Assembly: GCA_019925095.2 (NCBI GenBank)
Contig: CM034398.1
Coordinates: forward strand, 10,493,001 to 10,557,000
Direction: 5' to 3'
Length of the DNA stretch: 64,000 bases
DNA from: Dendrolimus kikuchii
Taxonomy: Eukaryota > Arthropoda > Insecta > Lepidoptera > Lasiocampidae
Shown piece by piece: positions 21,340 through 36,300 of the stretch. Each line of letters starts with the position of its first letter. Position 1 is the stretch's first letter. The notes beneath the pieces were generated by a model. The model searched no databases, was not told the origin of the DNA, and worked only from the letters and a program-made list of their open reading frames with translations. The position numbers were made by a program, and so were the translations under genes.

Positions 21340-24300
21340 ATGTTTAGCGGAATGACTCCTAGGAAGTCCGTTGATGGTTTAGACTCCAGTATTATCAGGG
21401 GAGCAAGAAGTCATTCTGCTCAAGGTCTTACCAATACAGTATCCAGTCCAGCCATCAAAATCCCTTTACCACCACGTCTTTGGATTACAGGTCAGTTACT
21501 TAATATTTACACCACGTTGCAATATTGAATAATTTAACATACTCATCATATTAATCACTTAAAAAGTGGTAAAAATTGACTAGGTAACTAAATTCCACAA
21601 ACTTAGTGACAAAAAATTAATTTAACCTAGATGATCTTTTATCACATTTCTATACATTTGTTTTCTGAGTAAATAACCTTATGATAAAATTTTGAGGATA
21701 TTTTAAAATAACAATCCATTGATCATTGTCAGGGAGTAGGGAATATTTGTTTGTAAGCAGAGTGATATTTAACATTATTTTATATAATACAACTTTCTTA
21801 TTTGACATAGAGTAAAAATGGTGTCGTTTGGTGCACTTTTTTTATTTTATTCTAGTTACAACTTCTAAAAAAAACTATTCAATATCTTTTATAAATGTGT
21901 AGTTTTCCATCCGTTTCATATAGCTTTATTCAAGTATCTGTAACATGATATAATAATATTTAAAATAAAAACAACAGTAAATATATCACTGATCATTGCT
22001 AAACCCAAACTTATAGGGGAATGAGTGATGTATACTGCTCTTGTCCAAACCGATGGTAAATTTCAAGCATTGGTCATTTTGAAATGCAGCATTTTTTTTC
22101 TATTACAATTATGTTGTAGTTGTAAGGAAATCCATATTAAGTCAGAAACACTTATATGATTATATTGTATTTCTAATAGTGGATATATTGAATATATTCC
22201 TTCAAGTTTTTCTGCCATAAATAAAAATATAAATATACAATTTCTATGTTTAATAGTTTAAATATAATAATCTACCACAGACACTGATTTATGATGTTAT
22301 GTATATTTTAAGATTTTAATATTGGTTATTTTATTGGAAAACATCTTAGATAGAGGACATAAGAAAATTCTGTCTTATTTGATGATGATGTTGTCTTACT
22401 TCAGAACTTCGTAAGCACTTGTAGAGTTTGGTACTGAGGAATTACACCTCTATGTTGCATCTGTCAATTCTGAAAGAGCTCAGTTTTATAGAAATAGTAT
22501 TACCACAAAACTATATAATTATCACTTGTCTAAGGTTATCAAAATAAGTCTTAATTACAGTTATACAGGAGTGACTCTGAATTACTATGGTAACAGTGCT
22601 CACTGAGTGACATCCCTAAGGTTAGATTTATTATTATTATATTAATTATTTGTTATATTTTTTTATAAAACTAGATATAGAAGATGAATCATCAGATGAA
22701 ATAGATAATAGTCTAAGGGAAGATGGAACAATGCATGTTGAACGTCCAAGAGTAAGGTCTCGCTACAGGCATCACAAACAAAAATCTGTTAATATACCCA
22801 TTGGCATATTTTGGGATATTGAAAATTGTCAGGTATATCTATACTCTATACTAATATTAAAGTATGGAAGTTTGAATAAATGTTTGTTGCTAAATCACAC
22901 TAAAACAGCTGAATGGATCTGGATGAAATGTGGTGCAGACATAGTTAACTCCTAATCTAGTCTAGTCTTTATCCTGGAAAATGATATGGTTCTCGTGGGT
23001 TAATATTAATGTGTGGTAAGCTATGGGCAAAAGCTATTTCACAAATTAGGTCATTCTATTTTTAATAGATCCCATCAGACTATAATTGCTCTCAAATAAT
23101 TATGTTATAAACAAGTTTTCAAACAATGAGAGGCTAAGCCTAGCAAAAAAGCAAAAGAATAGTGTTTCATGTAGTTATCATAATATTTGATGAGGCCTAC
23201 ACATGGCAATAAAACTATACCTAGGTAGGTGACACGTTTCATAATAAATTCTAAAACAATGTTCATATAAAATAATATAAAGAGTGGGCATTAAAATAAA
23301 GTGTTATTACCATGCTTTTAAAGTATCATGATTACAATACTTTTAATTAATGTTAGATATTAAGATAAGATGCAATAAAACTGTTTTATGTTTCACAATT
23401 CCTCAAACTCATAGGTTGCTGTAAATAGATAAAAGAATGTAATAAACGAAATGAAAAGCAGCTAGATATTGCTAGGGAGTTTATTGCCCATTCTTCTCCA
23501 TAAATCAGTGATAATAGTTGTCGCAAAGTGGTGTACATAGAGTCAGAAGTAGACTTAGGGACATTTAATTTATATGTAAGTATATTTTCCAATAGAACTT
23601 AGTCTGGTAAAAACCTTTTTGATTTGAATACATAATTTCTTGTAAAATGTACTTACAGTAAAATGCTCATTAAGTAATAAATATTATAGATATTACTAAG
23701 TTGTTGATGGTCTTATTCCAAAGAACTTAGTGGGTATATGATTTGTTTATATATTGTTTTGCAGATCCCTCGTGGATGCTCAGCCATAGATGTAGTAGCC
23801 GCAATCCGTGCCAAATTTCTTACCGGAAGGAGAGAGGCTGACTTTGTTGTTGTATGTGATGTACGTAAGGAATCTGCATATAGACTTCAGGAATTAAATG
23901 ATGCTCAAGTAAGTATTATGTGTAACTTTTAGTTTTATTTCATACTAAACTTGTGGCTTCCCTGCTAACATCTTTTCAAAACTTTGGCACATAATTTATT
24001 TTTATATAGAACTAGGGTTTGCCTGCGACTTTGTCTGTGCTTGACAGGTAACATAGATTATAGTTACTTTGCGAGTATTTAAATTCAAAGGGTATTTTCA
24101 GAAGGGCAATGGATTTTTTAGTATAAATATACATGAATTCCAAAGATTCCCATAAAAACCCAGGATAAGTAATGTTACTGAAGGCATACATAAAGAAATC
24201 TGTCTGTCTAAAAACTGTCATATCAGGCAAGTCTTAATATAACGTGGTTTCGAAGATAGAGAATCTCAGAGAATATAAAAAGTTCTGGATTATATTGTTT

Positions 24301-27300
24301 TAGTATCAATCAGATCTGAATCAGCTAACTTTTATGTATAATACCCACTTTATGACACTCCTGGGATAAAAAAATATCACGTATTTTATGACATAAAATT
24401 TGCTATCGATTAGTGAAAAATTGCGTTGGAATTCATTGTTTTTTTCACTCTGGCCATGTTAAATAATTCCCAGAAAAAATCCCGCAGAACTCCCAGGATA
24501 AAAAAAGTAGCGCAGATTATAAATCTAAAAATTTGCTATTGATCAGCGAAAACCGCATCAAAATCGGGCCAATAATTTTTACGTGGATCCCAACAAACAA
24601 AGTAATCTAAAAATAATTTCAATGTGTTCTCCATCGTTTATACAGTCTATGCCAGTTGTTTTTTTTTAATAGCTTAAATGTACAGACACAGCATTTTTTA
24701 AATTTTAAAATATTATAGATAATATGAATCATATAATTATTTCAACAGGAAAAAGGTTGACAAAAAATATCTAACACAATCATGTCATGAGAGCCCTAAT
24801 TTCACTTTATTGATAATTTAAAAAATCTTGAAATTATAAATACCTATCATATAAATTTATTTATTTATTATAAGTAACCCAAAACTTAAATTATGCTAGA
24901 TTCTGTATATGAAATTAATTAAGCTTTTTTTGTATACCATGAAAATCAGAGATTGTATAATATAGTCTAACACTATTGTACCTACTTTTGTATTCGATTT
25001 TGCCCAAATAAAAATTACGGTTAATTTTATGTGACACTGTCCATGAAATAACATGTGTCATTATTCAATTAAAAAGCTTAAAATAACAAAAAACAATTTG
25101 ATTAAATAATAATTCAGCTTTGTATAAGTTAATTAACTTTGATAGGTTAATTTGATACACGTATGTGGGACTCAAAAGAATGCAGCTGACGAAAAATTGA
25201 GACAATGTATGAGGAGGTTTGGTGAGCTTCATTCAGCACCTGCTGCACTCCTATTGATATCAGGAGATATCAATTTCGCAGCAGACTTATCGGATTTTCG
25301 CCATAGGTACATGTTATACAAAATTATTACAGTCTTGGTGACTCATTTGTTAGGACTGTACTTCTAATAAAATAGGCTTAAATACTCTACTGCTTAGATT
25401 GTTTTTTCTAATCTAATTTCTATATAAATTTATTGCTGCCATACAAATAGGCTAACAGCCCAACTGTGGAAAGTGGTTATTGTTAATTATGGATATTTGC
25501 AACAGTAAAGTTGTTTTTAATGTGCTGCTGGTTTCAAAGTATAAAAAACACACATCTGAGTGTTAGTGCTCAGGAAAAATTCAACTGGGAAATACTCTGA
25601 AATCCCTTATGTGCTTTAAACAAGTATGGTAAGCATATTCCCTTGTTCCTTAAAATGAGGAAGTTTGAGTCAAACACTGAGTTGTTTATGACTTGATATA
25701 ATATTAAAACTTGTTCCTTTCAGTTCTATATTTTAATATGATGTACTTTCTGTTTTATTAATAACAGGAAAAATATGGAAGTGATATTGGTGCACCAACA
25801 GAATACGTCATCCGCCTTAATTAAATGTGCCTCGTCACATTATTGTTATAGCAAATTAACTGCCTCATTACCTAGGAATCCTAAGGTATGTTAAATAATG
25901 AACTATATTTTGAATATTAGCTATGCCCATGCCCGTTCATGCTTTCATATTTTTCAAACCCACAATATATCAAAATTTTTGCATTATTTATTTGAAAATC
26001 ACAGATGAGCAGTTCAATTTTATTTTTTGGTATAGATAAAAGTTAACTATATGGTAAGTATAAAGATTAAATTTGTAACAATAAAATATATTGGAATGTC
26101 TAATATTATCAAGTAAAAGTAACTATTCTTTTTTAGTGGCTCAGTCTGTCGTGTGATGATGGAGAACCCACGAATGAAATAATGGTGGTTAATCTACCAA
26201 TGGATCAACCCCCAGAACGTGTGTCGCGTAGACTACGAAGGCTAGCAGACAATTGCGGTGGCAAAGTTCTACGTGTGACGGCAACTACTGCGCATCTGCG
26301 ATTTCCCTCTGTCGATCACGCGACTAGGTAAGAATTACACTGCCTAGGATTATTTTATTACGAAAATGGTAAACAAGCAAATGGCACGTTTGATAGAAAG
26401 TGGTTATCGTTGCCTACAGACATTTGCAACACTAGAAGCGAAACAAGTGCATTGGCAACACCTTTAGAATAGGATAGAGGGATCAGACAAGACAAATGAG
26501 ATAGAGGGGATGGAAAGGAACGCAGCCATCGGAACTCACTCATTGCACGAAATACAATTAGCACAAGGTTAAGCACTTCAAGTCCGATATTCTTTGAGAG
26601 TATGCTATCATACTAATGGACCCAGCGTTAAGAGCCATAATCGAAATTATAATTCCAGCATGGCTCTACCATGTCTATGAATAAAATGCCTAAGATACTG
26701 CTAACATTGGTCAGGAAGGAGGTTTGAAACGACTTATGGAGAATAACTTTGTGAAATTGACACATCACACGCTTAACATTATACAGACCTAAATCAAAAT
26801 TTTGAGTAATTGGACTTTAATATCTAGTACATGTAAATAAGGCATAAAATTGAAGAACTTGATATTTCTAGGGATGGGCCGAATATGGTTTGAACCGAAT
26901 ACGAACTTCGGCCGAACATTCGGTTAAAACAAAAAATTCGGCCGAACTTCGGTTTGATTTCGTCACGCTTTCTCAAGAGCAACACGTCGTGACCTGTTGC
27001 CAACGTCAACTTGATAACACCGAATTTTTGGCCTTTTTTACACCATAACCTGCCTCTAGTAAATTTTAAGTATGAGTAGGTGGATAAAAAATTAGATTTT
27101 TAGACCTTTGATTGAAAAAAAATGACCATTTCATAATTCTAAATACATAATGTTTAAATCGTAAAAAGTGATTTTAATCAAAATTAAAGTTATAATTGCT
27201 GATGTCCCTTAGACATGTTTTTAAATTCAAGTTACGCATTATAATTAAGCAAATGCACTACTTACTGATGTTTCTTAGAAGAATAAAAAAGTTTTTTTTT

Positions 27301-30300
27301 ATGTCTATTTAATTAGGCAAAGACTCAATCAAGAACTAATTTTATTTCTTTTTTATCACATTGCACGTAAAGATTTACATGTTCCTAACTAAAATAAATG
27401 CCCATGAGTATATAGACGCCAATTTTTATATTATGGTTATGATAGATATGATTTCTATTACAACAGTCACAATAGTGCAAGTAGGTATTTTACTTTTTCC
27501 TTACACCGAATGTTCGGCATTTAAACCGAATTTCGGCCGAATGCCGAAGTTCGGTTCAAGCTGCCGAATTCGGTCAAACCGAATGTAAAACGAATTTCGG
27601 CCCATCCCTAGGTGCGACATGTCTAAATGTATTGTTAGGTGTAAGACATAGCATAAAATTCACTTTATTTTCATACTTGTCGTATTTGTAATACGAATCG
27701 GCGAAAGCGGCCACTTTACGCTGCCTCTGCATGTCAGTTTGTTGTTTTTTGTGCCTAAACAGTCACCGTCTGGCTTATATAGAACCTCTCTTACTGTTTA
27801 CTTGTAGTTTTGCAGGAAGAAAGCTATAATTAAAAAAACAACTGGAATACACTATATAAATGATGGAGAACACAATGCAATTTTTTTAGATTTCTTGACT
27901 TTTTGTCCGGGATTCACGTAATAACTGCTGGGCCAATTTAATGCGGTTTTCTCAGATCGACAGCAAATTCTTAGACTAAAAATCTGCACTACTTTATATC
28001 CTGGGAATCCCGCGTGAATTTTTCTGGAAATTATTTAAAACGGCCAGATTAACAAAATCAAATTCCGATGTTATTTTTTCACTGATCGAGTGTAATTTTT
28101 ATCCTGGGAATCTCGCGGGAATTTCAAGTCAACCGTGGACAAAGTCGCGGGCATATCCCGGACGTATATGAACGTTTATTTCAATGCAAAAGTTGCCTTG
28201 AATATAGTCCGCTTGCAATGGGGATTGTTCACTTTTTTTCAATTTAGCTTTTTGAAAAACCATTTCGAGGAATAGTGTTCCTAATCATTTCTGTCTAGTT
28301 AAAATTCCAAAAAACGTACAATCCCCTTGTATTTTGAAAGAAATGCGTTTGACCTTTATTTGACCTTACTAAATCATATGACGTCATTTACGTCTGGTGA
28401 AATGCATATGAATACCGAAGCCATTCAGTTTCAAAATACAAAAGGACCGACATTTTCCTTTTTATGTCATACAACATCAACATAAACAAACATTTTATTC
28501 GACGTACTCCAGAATAAAATTAAGTATATATTATCTCTTCAGACCAATATTTCTTAAATATCTGTAAAGAGAATACTTACATATGGTCTCTAACTAAAAG
28601 TCAAAAAAAAGTGCATTATATAAACGAGCGTCTTCGTAAATGGCGATTGGAACGATGTCGAAATCTTTTCAAGAGATACGATCCAAAAAATAACCTGTTT
28701 ACTGATGAGAAGATCATCACGGTGGAAGAAAATTTAACTGGCAAAACAATACACCTTGCGCCAGAAGTTAGAAGGACGTCCAAAATCACATATTGGAAAC
28801 AATGATTTAAGCATTAAGTGATACTTTATTCGCTGGATAGCAGTGGATTTTCCAACAGGGCTCTGTACCCTCCCATGAAGCTAATTCAATCCAACATTGG
28901 TTGCAAGCCAATTTGTCAGACTTTGTTCAGAGCATAGGTTGGCCTTCATCGAGTTCTGACTTGAATTCTTTGGAGTATTCTTTATGAACTGCATTGGAGC
29001 TAATGGCATACAAAAAGTTCACCAGAACCTGAATTATCTCAAGCGAGCCCAAATCAATAAATGGACACTGATTGAAAAAAATAATACCACCATAGAAGAA
29101 TGGCCTATATCTTTAAAGCTTAATTAATTGAAAACAAGGATGGCTATTTTAAATAACTTATTTTTATGTATACATAAATCTAGATGTTATTAGTTATAAT
29201 TCATGTAAACAATATATGAATATTTAACATTCCTCCAAAAATATTTTAGCTTTACTTTGACTGATGTCTTAAGAGTTCACATTACGAGTTATAAGAATAA
29301 GATGGTTTCTATACTGAAAGCAAACTATTGTGAGTTATAAATTTGTATGTGTCATATATTTATATGAATTGATTAATAAAATATATCTTTTGACTTATTA
29401 TTTTGCAAGATGAAATAATAAATAACTTTTAGCAGTTAAACTTGTTTATTTACTTAAACACTTATTAATAATAATTTAGGACATATTATATAATCTTTTC
29501 AGAAATGTTCAGTTTTATCTTTTTCTTTTTTCTGCAGGCTAGCATTTGGTTTTTTCTATACATAAAGTTTTCATGTAAACTGCAGTGGATAAGTCATAAA
29601 ATTCTATGATCAAGCATAACCCTTGCTTATGTAGAAAAGTTGTTGCTAATTTTTTCTGAACCTGAAAAAAAAAGATATAAAGTGTCTATTTAATTACTTG
29701 CATAGTCCTTATTTAACTCATAATTTTTCATATTAGTAACTATGTTACACATCAAAATCATATTATTAAGAGATTTACAATCATTAAGGTATTTGTCACA
29801 AATCTTCATATTCCATGAAATCCTTCAACCCATAGATGTGCTTAATTAATCACTTTTAAGTCGGCAAGTGAATATATTTAAAACTACTGGAGAGTTTCAT
29901 ATTTTCCGGTAATTTGTTGTATAAGATCAGATCCATAACATACGTTAGCAATCAAACACACTATCTAACCGCCAGGGCAGTGGTGCAATGTCTGTTACTT
30001 TATTTGTATGTATTTATATGAGATACTTTACTTGTATTATAGATTATTAAGAAAGTAATATAGGTTGCTGGTTTATTTATTGTACCAAATTATCAAATAA
30101 GTAATTAATATTATTTTAATCAGTTTCTAATGAATGAGTGAGACATGTAGCTATTTTTCTATAAATAGGTGCACATTTTAGATGAATTTTGACTTCAACA
30201 CAAAGTATACTTACATCAATCATATATTAACTAATAATTAACATTACTGATTTCTTATATAGATGAAATTTACAGACAGGAATAGTAATATACTACACAG

Positions 30301-33300
30301 GTTATAAAAGGAAAGAAGGAAGGAAGATCTATGGACGAACATGTTGAATTTAGAAACCTTCACAAAACTACTTACATCAGAATTTTAGCTCCTCTTATTT
30401 CTCCAATATGTACTACGAGTATAGCTATGTACTCTAATAACATTACATGTTAGGTAGGTTTAGCGTATCAGCCTTTACAAACTTAACACTCCTATTTGAA
30501 GATCCGGCCATGTTTAGAAAGAGAAAATATTTAATACATTTTCATTAATAAAATAGTTCACTTTTTTGTCGGATGACTTTAGAAGATTTTTCTAAGGACG
30601 AAATTAATTGTAATGAATAATATTAGAATTTAGAAATGCTGCATTAACCGCCGATCTAAAGCCTAAATACCTAATGTTGCCAGGTTGCTAATAGTGAAAT
30701 TACTAAAATTTGTAATTCTTATAGGTACACACGTGTGTGTAGGAAACTAACTCCCAACATATTGACTTAAAAAAGACCTTATCGAACATCGCCATGATTT
30801 TTAAATTGAAAACTTCGGTAGATACTTCTAGGATGGGGAAAATGCACTAAATTCGCACGACCGTCACGCTCAGATACCAAGTTTTTATCTCTGAAGTGCA
30901 GTCCTAACGACTGATATTTTTTTTAAAGGTCTGACTAATAATACTGCCCCTCAATTGAAACTGACAATACAACCTTTTTATTTTAACTGGATCGACAACA
31001 TCATTGGATAATGAGACTATGTCTAGGTATCAGACATTAAAAATGATAACCCAAATGTGATACCAAATCAAAGTATTTTAGTGGTCGAATGAGCTTTATC
31101 TGTTGTAATCGCCGAAAGAATACTTTATTACAAATTAATAAAGGTAATGACATCGCAATGGTGTCTAATAGGTAATTTATGGCTGATTATCAATCCATGG
31201 TATTCAGTCTAACTGTACATTATTCAGTTTAAGTTATATTATATTGATTTTTGACTAAAGGTCACTTTAAATAACTTAACAGTAACTTTAGAAAATAATA
31301 AATGTTGAACACCAAAATATATAAAATAAATCTACCGATAAAATTGCTAAGCTGGCCACACTAAAATGATCACGATGTGTCATAATGAATAATGACAGTA
31401 ACATTTAAATAGTAGCACAGATTAATATGATTATTTACTTTTTATAGGCAAAGGAATTAATGTAAAGTTGTCCCCAATGACGTCATCGGATAATTTGTTT
31501 AAAAACCGAATTAAAAAAAAACTAACTCTTAAAACACAAAAATATTCAAATTAGTATCTTAAAATACCCTATTTTACATAATAAAAATATAAAATCAGAG
31601 GGTAATTTTTTTTGAACAATCCCCATTGTTTGTTTTAGAAGACTGCGCTGCTTTGGTATTCTATCACAGGACAAATAGGTGTGCTAAACTGACGCCACCG
31701 TTTTATGGTTGATAAACTAATCAAGCAGACAAAGCTTTTTACATCTATATTGTTACGCAATTCTGATAAAAAGACCTTTTTATGGTCGTTTTATTTTTTT
31801 AATGTCCCAGGTAGTGAAAACCCGTGGGACTGTTTACCGCATTTTGTCGTGGTCTGTACTTTTACGTACAGTCATGGACATCTAAATTTTTTCTAAATGC
31901 TACCGCTTTCAAATTAGCTACCACGCCGCTGATAATATTTCCGCAGAGGTTTGTTTTATTTTCTTTTTTTTTTATTGCAGGAGATCAGCAGACAGGCAGA
32001 CGGCCCACTTGATGGAAAGCGGTTACCATCGCCTATGGACATTTGCACCACCAAAATTGCTACAAATGCGCTGCTGCTCTCTTAAGGGAGACTGGAACCT
32101 GGTCACTAATACCGGAACACAACTCAAGGTTATTATGGCGACATACTTTAGACCAGGGGTGGTAGCCATCCAGTCGGGCAAATGCCCTACCACCTGGCAT
32201 TATTTCTTTTGCAATATTCTTATTTCGCTGTTATCATCGAGAATATAAAATTAAATAAACGCATTCATTTACGCAAACTGCATTAGACTTCCTTTTCGCA
32301 TTAATATACTTATTAATTCAATTTTTTTTTCTTGTCTCGCCGTGGAGATGTTGCTGCTAGAACGTATTCCGATGACGCGACAATTTGCAAATGGACAATA
32401 AACGCTTAATGCGTATAAACGCATGTTAAGTTCTGAGGAGTTTAAATCCTTGTTTGGAAATGAACTCACTTCCAACCGCATAACATGGAAGTTCAATCCT
32501 CCGCGCAGCCCACACTTTGGTGGAAATTATGAAATATGCGTAAAGGCATTCAAAACGTATTTGCATAGAGTAATTCGTACGCAGTTACTAATATACGAAG
32601 AATTTCTCACAGTCTTAACTCAAATTGAGCACGTGATTAATTCTCGTCCGCTTACGCTATTAAGTCAAGATCCTTCAGATCTTACCGCATTAACTCCAGC
32701 GCATTTTTTAACGTCAACTCCGCTAAAGTATTTACTCGCATATGAAGTCGTTGACGAGAAGCCAAACTTACTCCGTCGTTACGCGCTTCTTGATCAAATG
32801 GTACAGTTTTTATCTAAAAGATGCAAGCAAGAATATGTTCACCTCTAACAAAGTAGAGGAAAGTGAAATACTACTGCCAATCCCATCTCAGTCGGTACAG
32901 TTAGTTATTGTGACCGATAATATACCTCCGCTTCGCTGGCTTTTGGGCATTATCGTCACTGCCTATCCTGGCAGTGATGGTGTCGTCAGAGTAGCGTCAG
33001 TCAAAACGGCTACGGGCGTTTACAAGCGGCCTGTAGACCGTCTTTGTCCGCTCCCTTCGCAATAAATGTTTCTGTTGCCCCCGCGCTCTACCCTCCATTC
33101 TCTACCGCTCTCATCGCTTCCCACGCTGTTTACCGCTCTCACCGTTCTCCCGCTTTCACCACTAGTTCCTTCTCTTCTTTTAAAACTGATAGTTTTAAAG
33201 CCGGGGGCAAATGTTAACGCCGACCTATTTGGTCACCGACTCTTTGTTTCCTTTTTTTCTTTCGCTGCATCTGTCACTATGTAATGTGACATAGTCCAAG

Positions 33301-36300
33301 TCCGACCGCCGAACGCACTGCTGCTTCCGCACAAACCTCGCCGCGTTTTGTGTGTTGTGCCGAATTTTACACCCGCTTTCATCAACCCGCGCGCAGAAAG
33401 GTGCCCACTGCACCGTTTCTGCTGGTCCACTATCGAAGTAACTGCAAGACGAGAAGGAAAGACCACAAGGAGGAAGTGCCTGCCGCTGCGAAGACTGCAT
33501 CGCTCGTAGCGTGTCTGGTGCGGCGACCTTATCCTGCAAGTCTTCCATCTCGCTTTCGCCCGCGCCAACAGTCCGAGTTGTTCGATTTGTCCTTTTTATC
33601 CAAGTTGTCCGATTTGTCCGAGTTGTCCGATTTGTCCTATTAGTCCGAATTATCCGATTTGTCCGATTTGTCCGATTTGTTCGATTTGTCCGAGTTTTCC
33701 GATTTGTTCGAGTTGTCCGATTTGTCAGTTTTGTCCGATTTGTACTTTTTGTCCTTTTTGTCATTTATGTAGTTGTCATAGACGGGGGATAGATAAATAT
33801 AGCTAGGATGGTTAAAAATAAAGGTTGAAAGTTTGGATAAGACCAATAATTTCTCAAGTTTATAGATATAAACATTCATCGTCTATAAAAAATGCGATAG
33901 TAACTCGATATGTCTTTCCGTTAAGTTTTCACGGAAAACTACTAGGAATACTGGATCGGTTTTGCTGTAATTTTGTTTAAATGTAGTTTTAATACCGAAA
34001 ATGGACATGAATACTTTTCATGCCCGGAGCCCATCTCCGGGCATGAAAAGTATTTATAGTTTGCGATATAAAATTAAATTAAACTTCTGAGTGCAAATAA
34101 CACTAATATAAAAATTAAGTACAATGTAACCTGTATTAACAACTCCTGCTCTTTAAACAAGAAGCTCGCACTAGAGGTTGACCCGCGGGTAAACTCTAGT
34201 TATCAATAAATTAAAAAACAACCAAACTAAATTTAATAAACAAAAAATCATATGGCACCTCTTTGTTGCGATAACCAAATATATATAAATGTGTTGTGCA
34301 TGAAAAAATCAGCGTGCTCTCGAATAGGATATCATTTTTGCACATTTTTAAATAAGTCGAAAATTAAACATTTTAATAATAATTTTAATTTTTTTTTATT
34401 ACTCGATTATAATGCTTCAATTTGAACTGTTAAGTCCGGACCTCCCCTTTCCATATTAAAAAGTGAAATATATTTAACTTTAAATTTAAATTTAACAGCG
34501 CACTCATATGCACAGCACTTACATAAATCTGTCGAATAAGTTACTACATATTATTTTCTCAGATATTAGATAATAGTACCTGAGAAAATAAACTTAAATT
34601 ATAATCTTTGTTTTTATGGATTTTATAAAAAACAAAACCTATTAAAAGTAAGTTATAATTATGTTAAAAATGGAACGCATCGACGTTAAACAAAAAACGT
34701 AGCAACATTTAGATTTAAAAACGTATTCCATTGGTCAAAAAAACTCACCACCTACCTTACATTTTCTTATTTTGTCAGGAATTATTTGCTTACTGGCTTA
34801 GTTTTGAATAGGTCATTGCACATTTAGACACGAACAGGCATAAAATATAGTGCATATTTCAGATTTCTAAGTGTAACGGTTTTCAAAATCTATGGTGTCC
34901 TTATTACAGTATTCTATTATAAATAGATAATTTATTAGTGATATGTTGCTTTCAGGGTAAGAATTTAAATGTTAATATCTCTTTCTAATTACACAAATTT
35001 TGTGAATATACGTAATGATTTGAATACGGAATCAGCTCCATTTACTTTTTCATCTGTTTTAATGTATTTCATATAATTCATTAATTAGAATTCCTTTACT
35101 TTTTTGTTTCATTTAAACAATTTGCAATTACTGTTGTTCGAAATAATCTTATTTGAAATTATAACGCACATAATATTTGTGTTCGCCATCTTTTTAATTT
35201 TTATCCTTTATTATATAATATCAAATCCTTATTAAGACGCTTATTATTTTGTTAGTAAGACACTTTCTTGACATGGCATGATTCGGATATAAAATTAATT
35301 TTAAAGAGTAAAGATTTCAAAATACTGAGTGATTACGTATTTGTGCAATGAATTCGAAAAAAGCCATTGTCTTGATGTTTTTGTATCTTTTCGTCATACA
35401 TAACATTTAAAACTATGATCGTTTAAGTATCTTATTTAAATTATTGGACTTATGATAGCTTTTTATTGCTTCACCTTGTAATTCCTTTGCTTACAACGAA
35501 TTCGTCACGCCACGTCATGATCATGTTGTGGAACGTTGAACATTTTCTATTTTCCGTTGAGCAACTGACAACTATTATGTATTTTAGAATACTTATCTAA
35601 CTAATTGTTATGTGCGACTTCGTCCGCATTTATGTTTTGCACTTCATAATGAGTTAATGTAAAGATCACTCATAATTTTAATCCCGAAATTTATAATCTA
35701 CTTTAAGACGATTTTTATAAAACGCTGTAAAACCTATTTCGATATTTCTTACCGAAAACTTGAATATACATTGTTGTATCCGTAGTTCGAGGATCATGGA
35801 TTATGGCAGGCCCATACAAGTTGTCATGCATTTTTTTTACTTCCTTTATAGTTTGGGTTTTAGACAAAGCATAGCTTTCGAAGCATACTATCTCCTTGCC
35901 AAATTTTATTAGATCCAGTCAGACATTAAGCCATGAAACAATTACAGATTTAATTTATCACAGATATAATATTAGTGTGAATTTCACATTACAATCAAAT
36001 AGATTGTAATGTGAAATTCATACTACATTCATAGCTTTTGATTATTTAACAGTAAAATATGTCAAAATCATCTTGCGTAAGCAATGAAGAAATGAAATAA
36101 AATGTATGTGTTTGCTTTGTTCTTTATTGGGATTGAACCTATTTAGGCATAAAACTTTGAAATTTGCTAAGGTATAACTTATGTGCTATTGAATTGTATT
36201 ATGTGATATTGTGTATTATCCGGAATATGCATATTATCTAATATTATAGGTAATTTGTTATAAATGCGCAATGCTAATGTTATAATACCGAAGAACACTT

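Noticed and set aside
31705..32012. Two overlapping plus-strand frames
   Set aside because: Low-complexity, partly inside SINE-like family B; no domain.
33571..33770. CRISPR-like array
   Set aside because: The units are contiguous 9-mers with no spacers, in a eukaryotic genome.
33225..33879. Apparent repeat proteins with N-R-T or V-R-F units
   Set aside because: They arise from the 9-bp minisatellite, which cannot hit a stop in several frames; there is no promoter or splice context.
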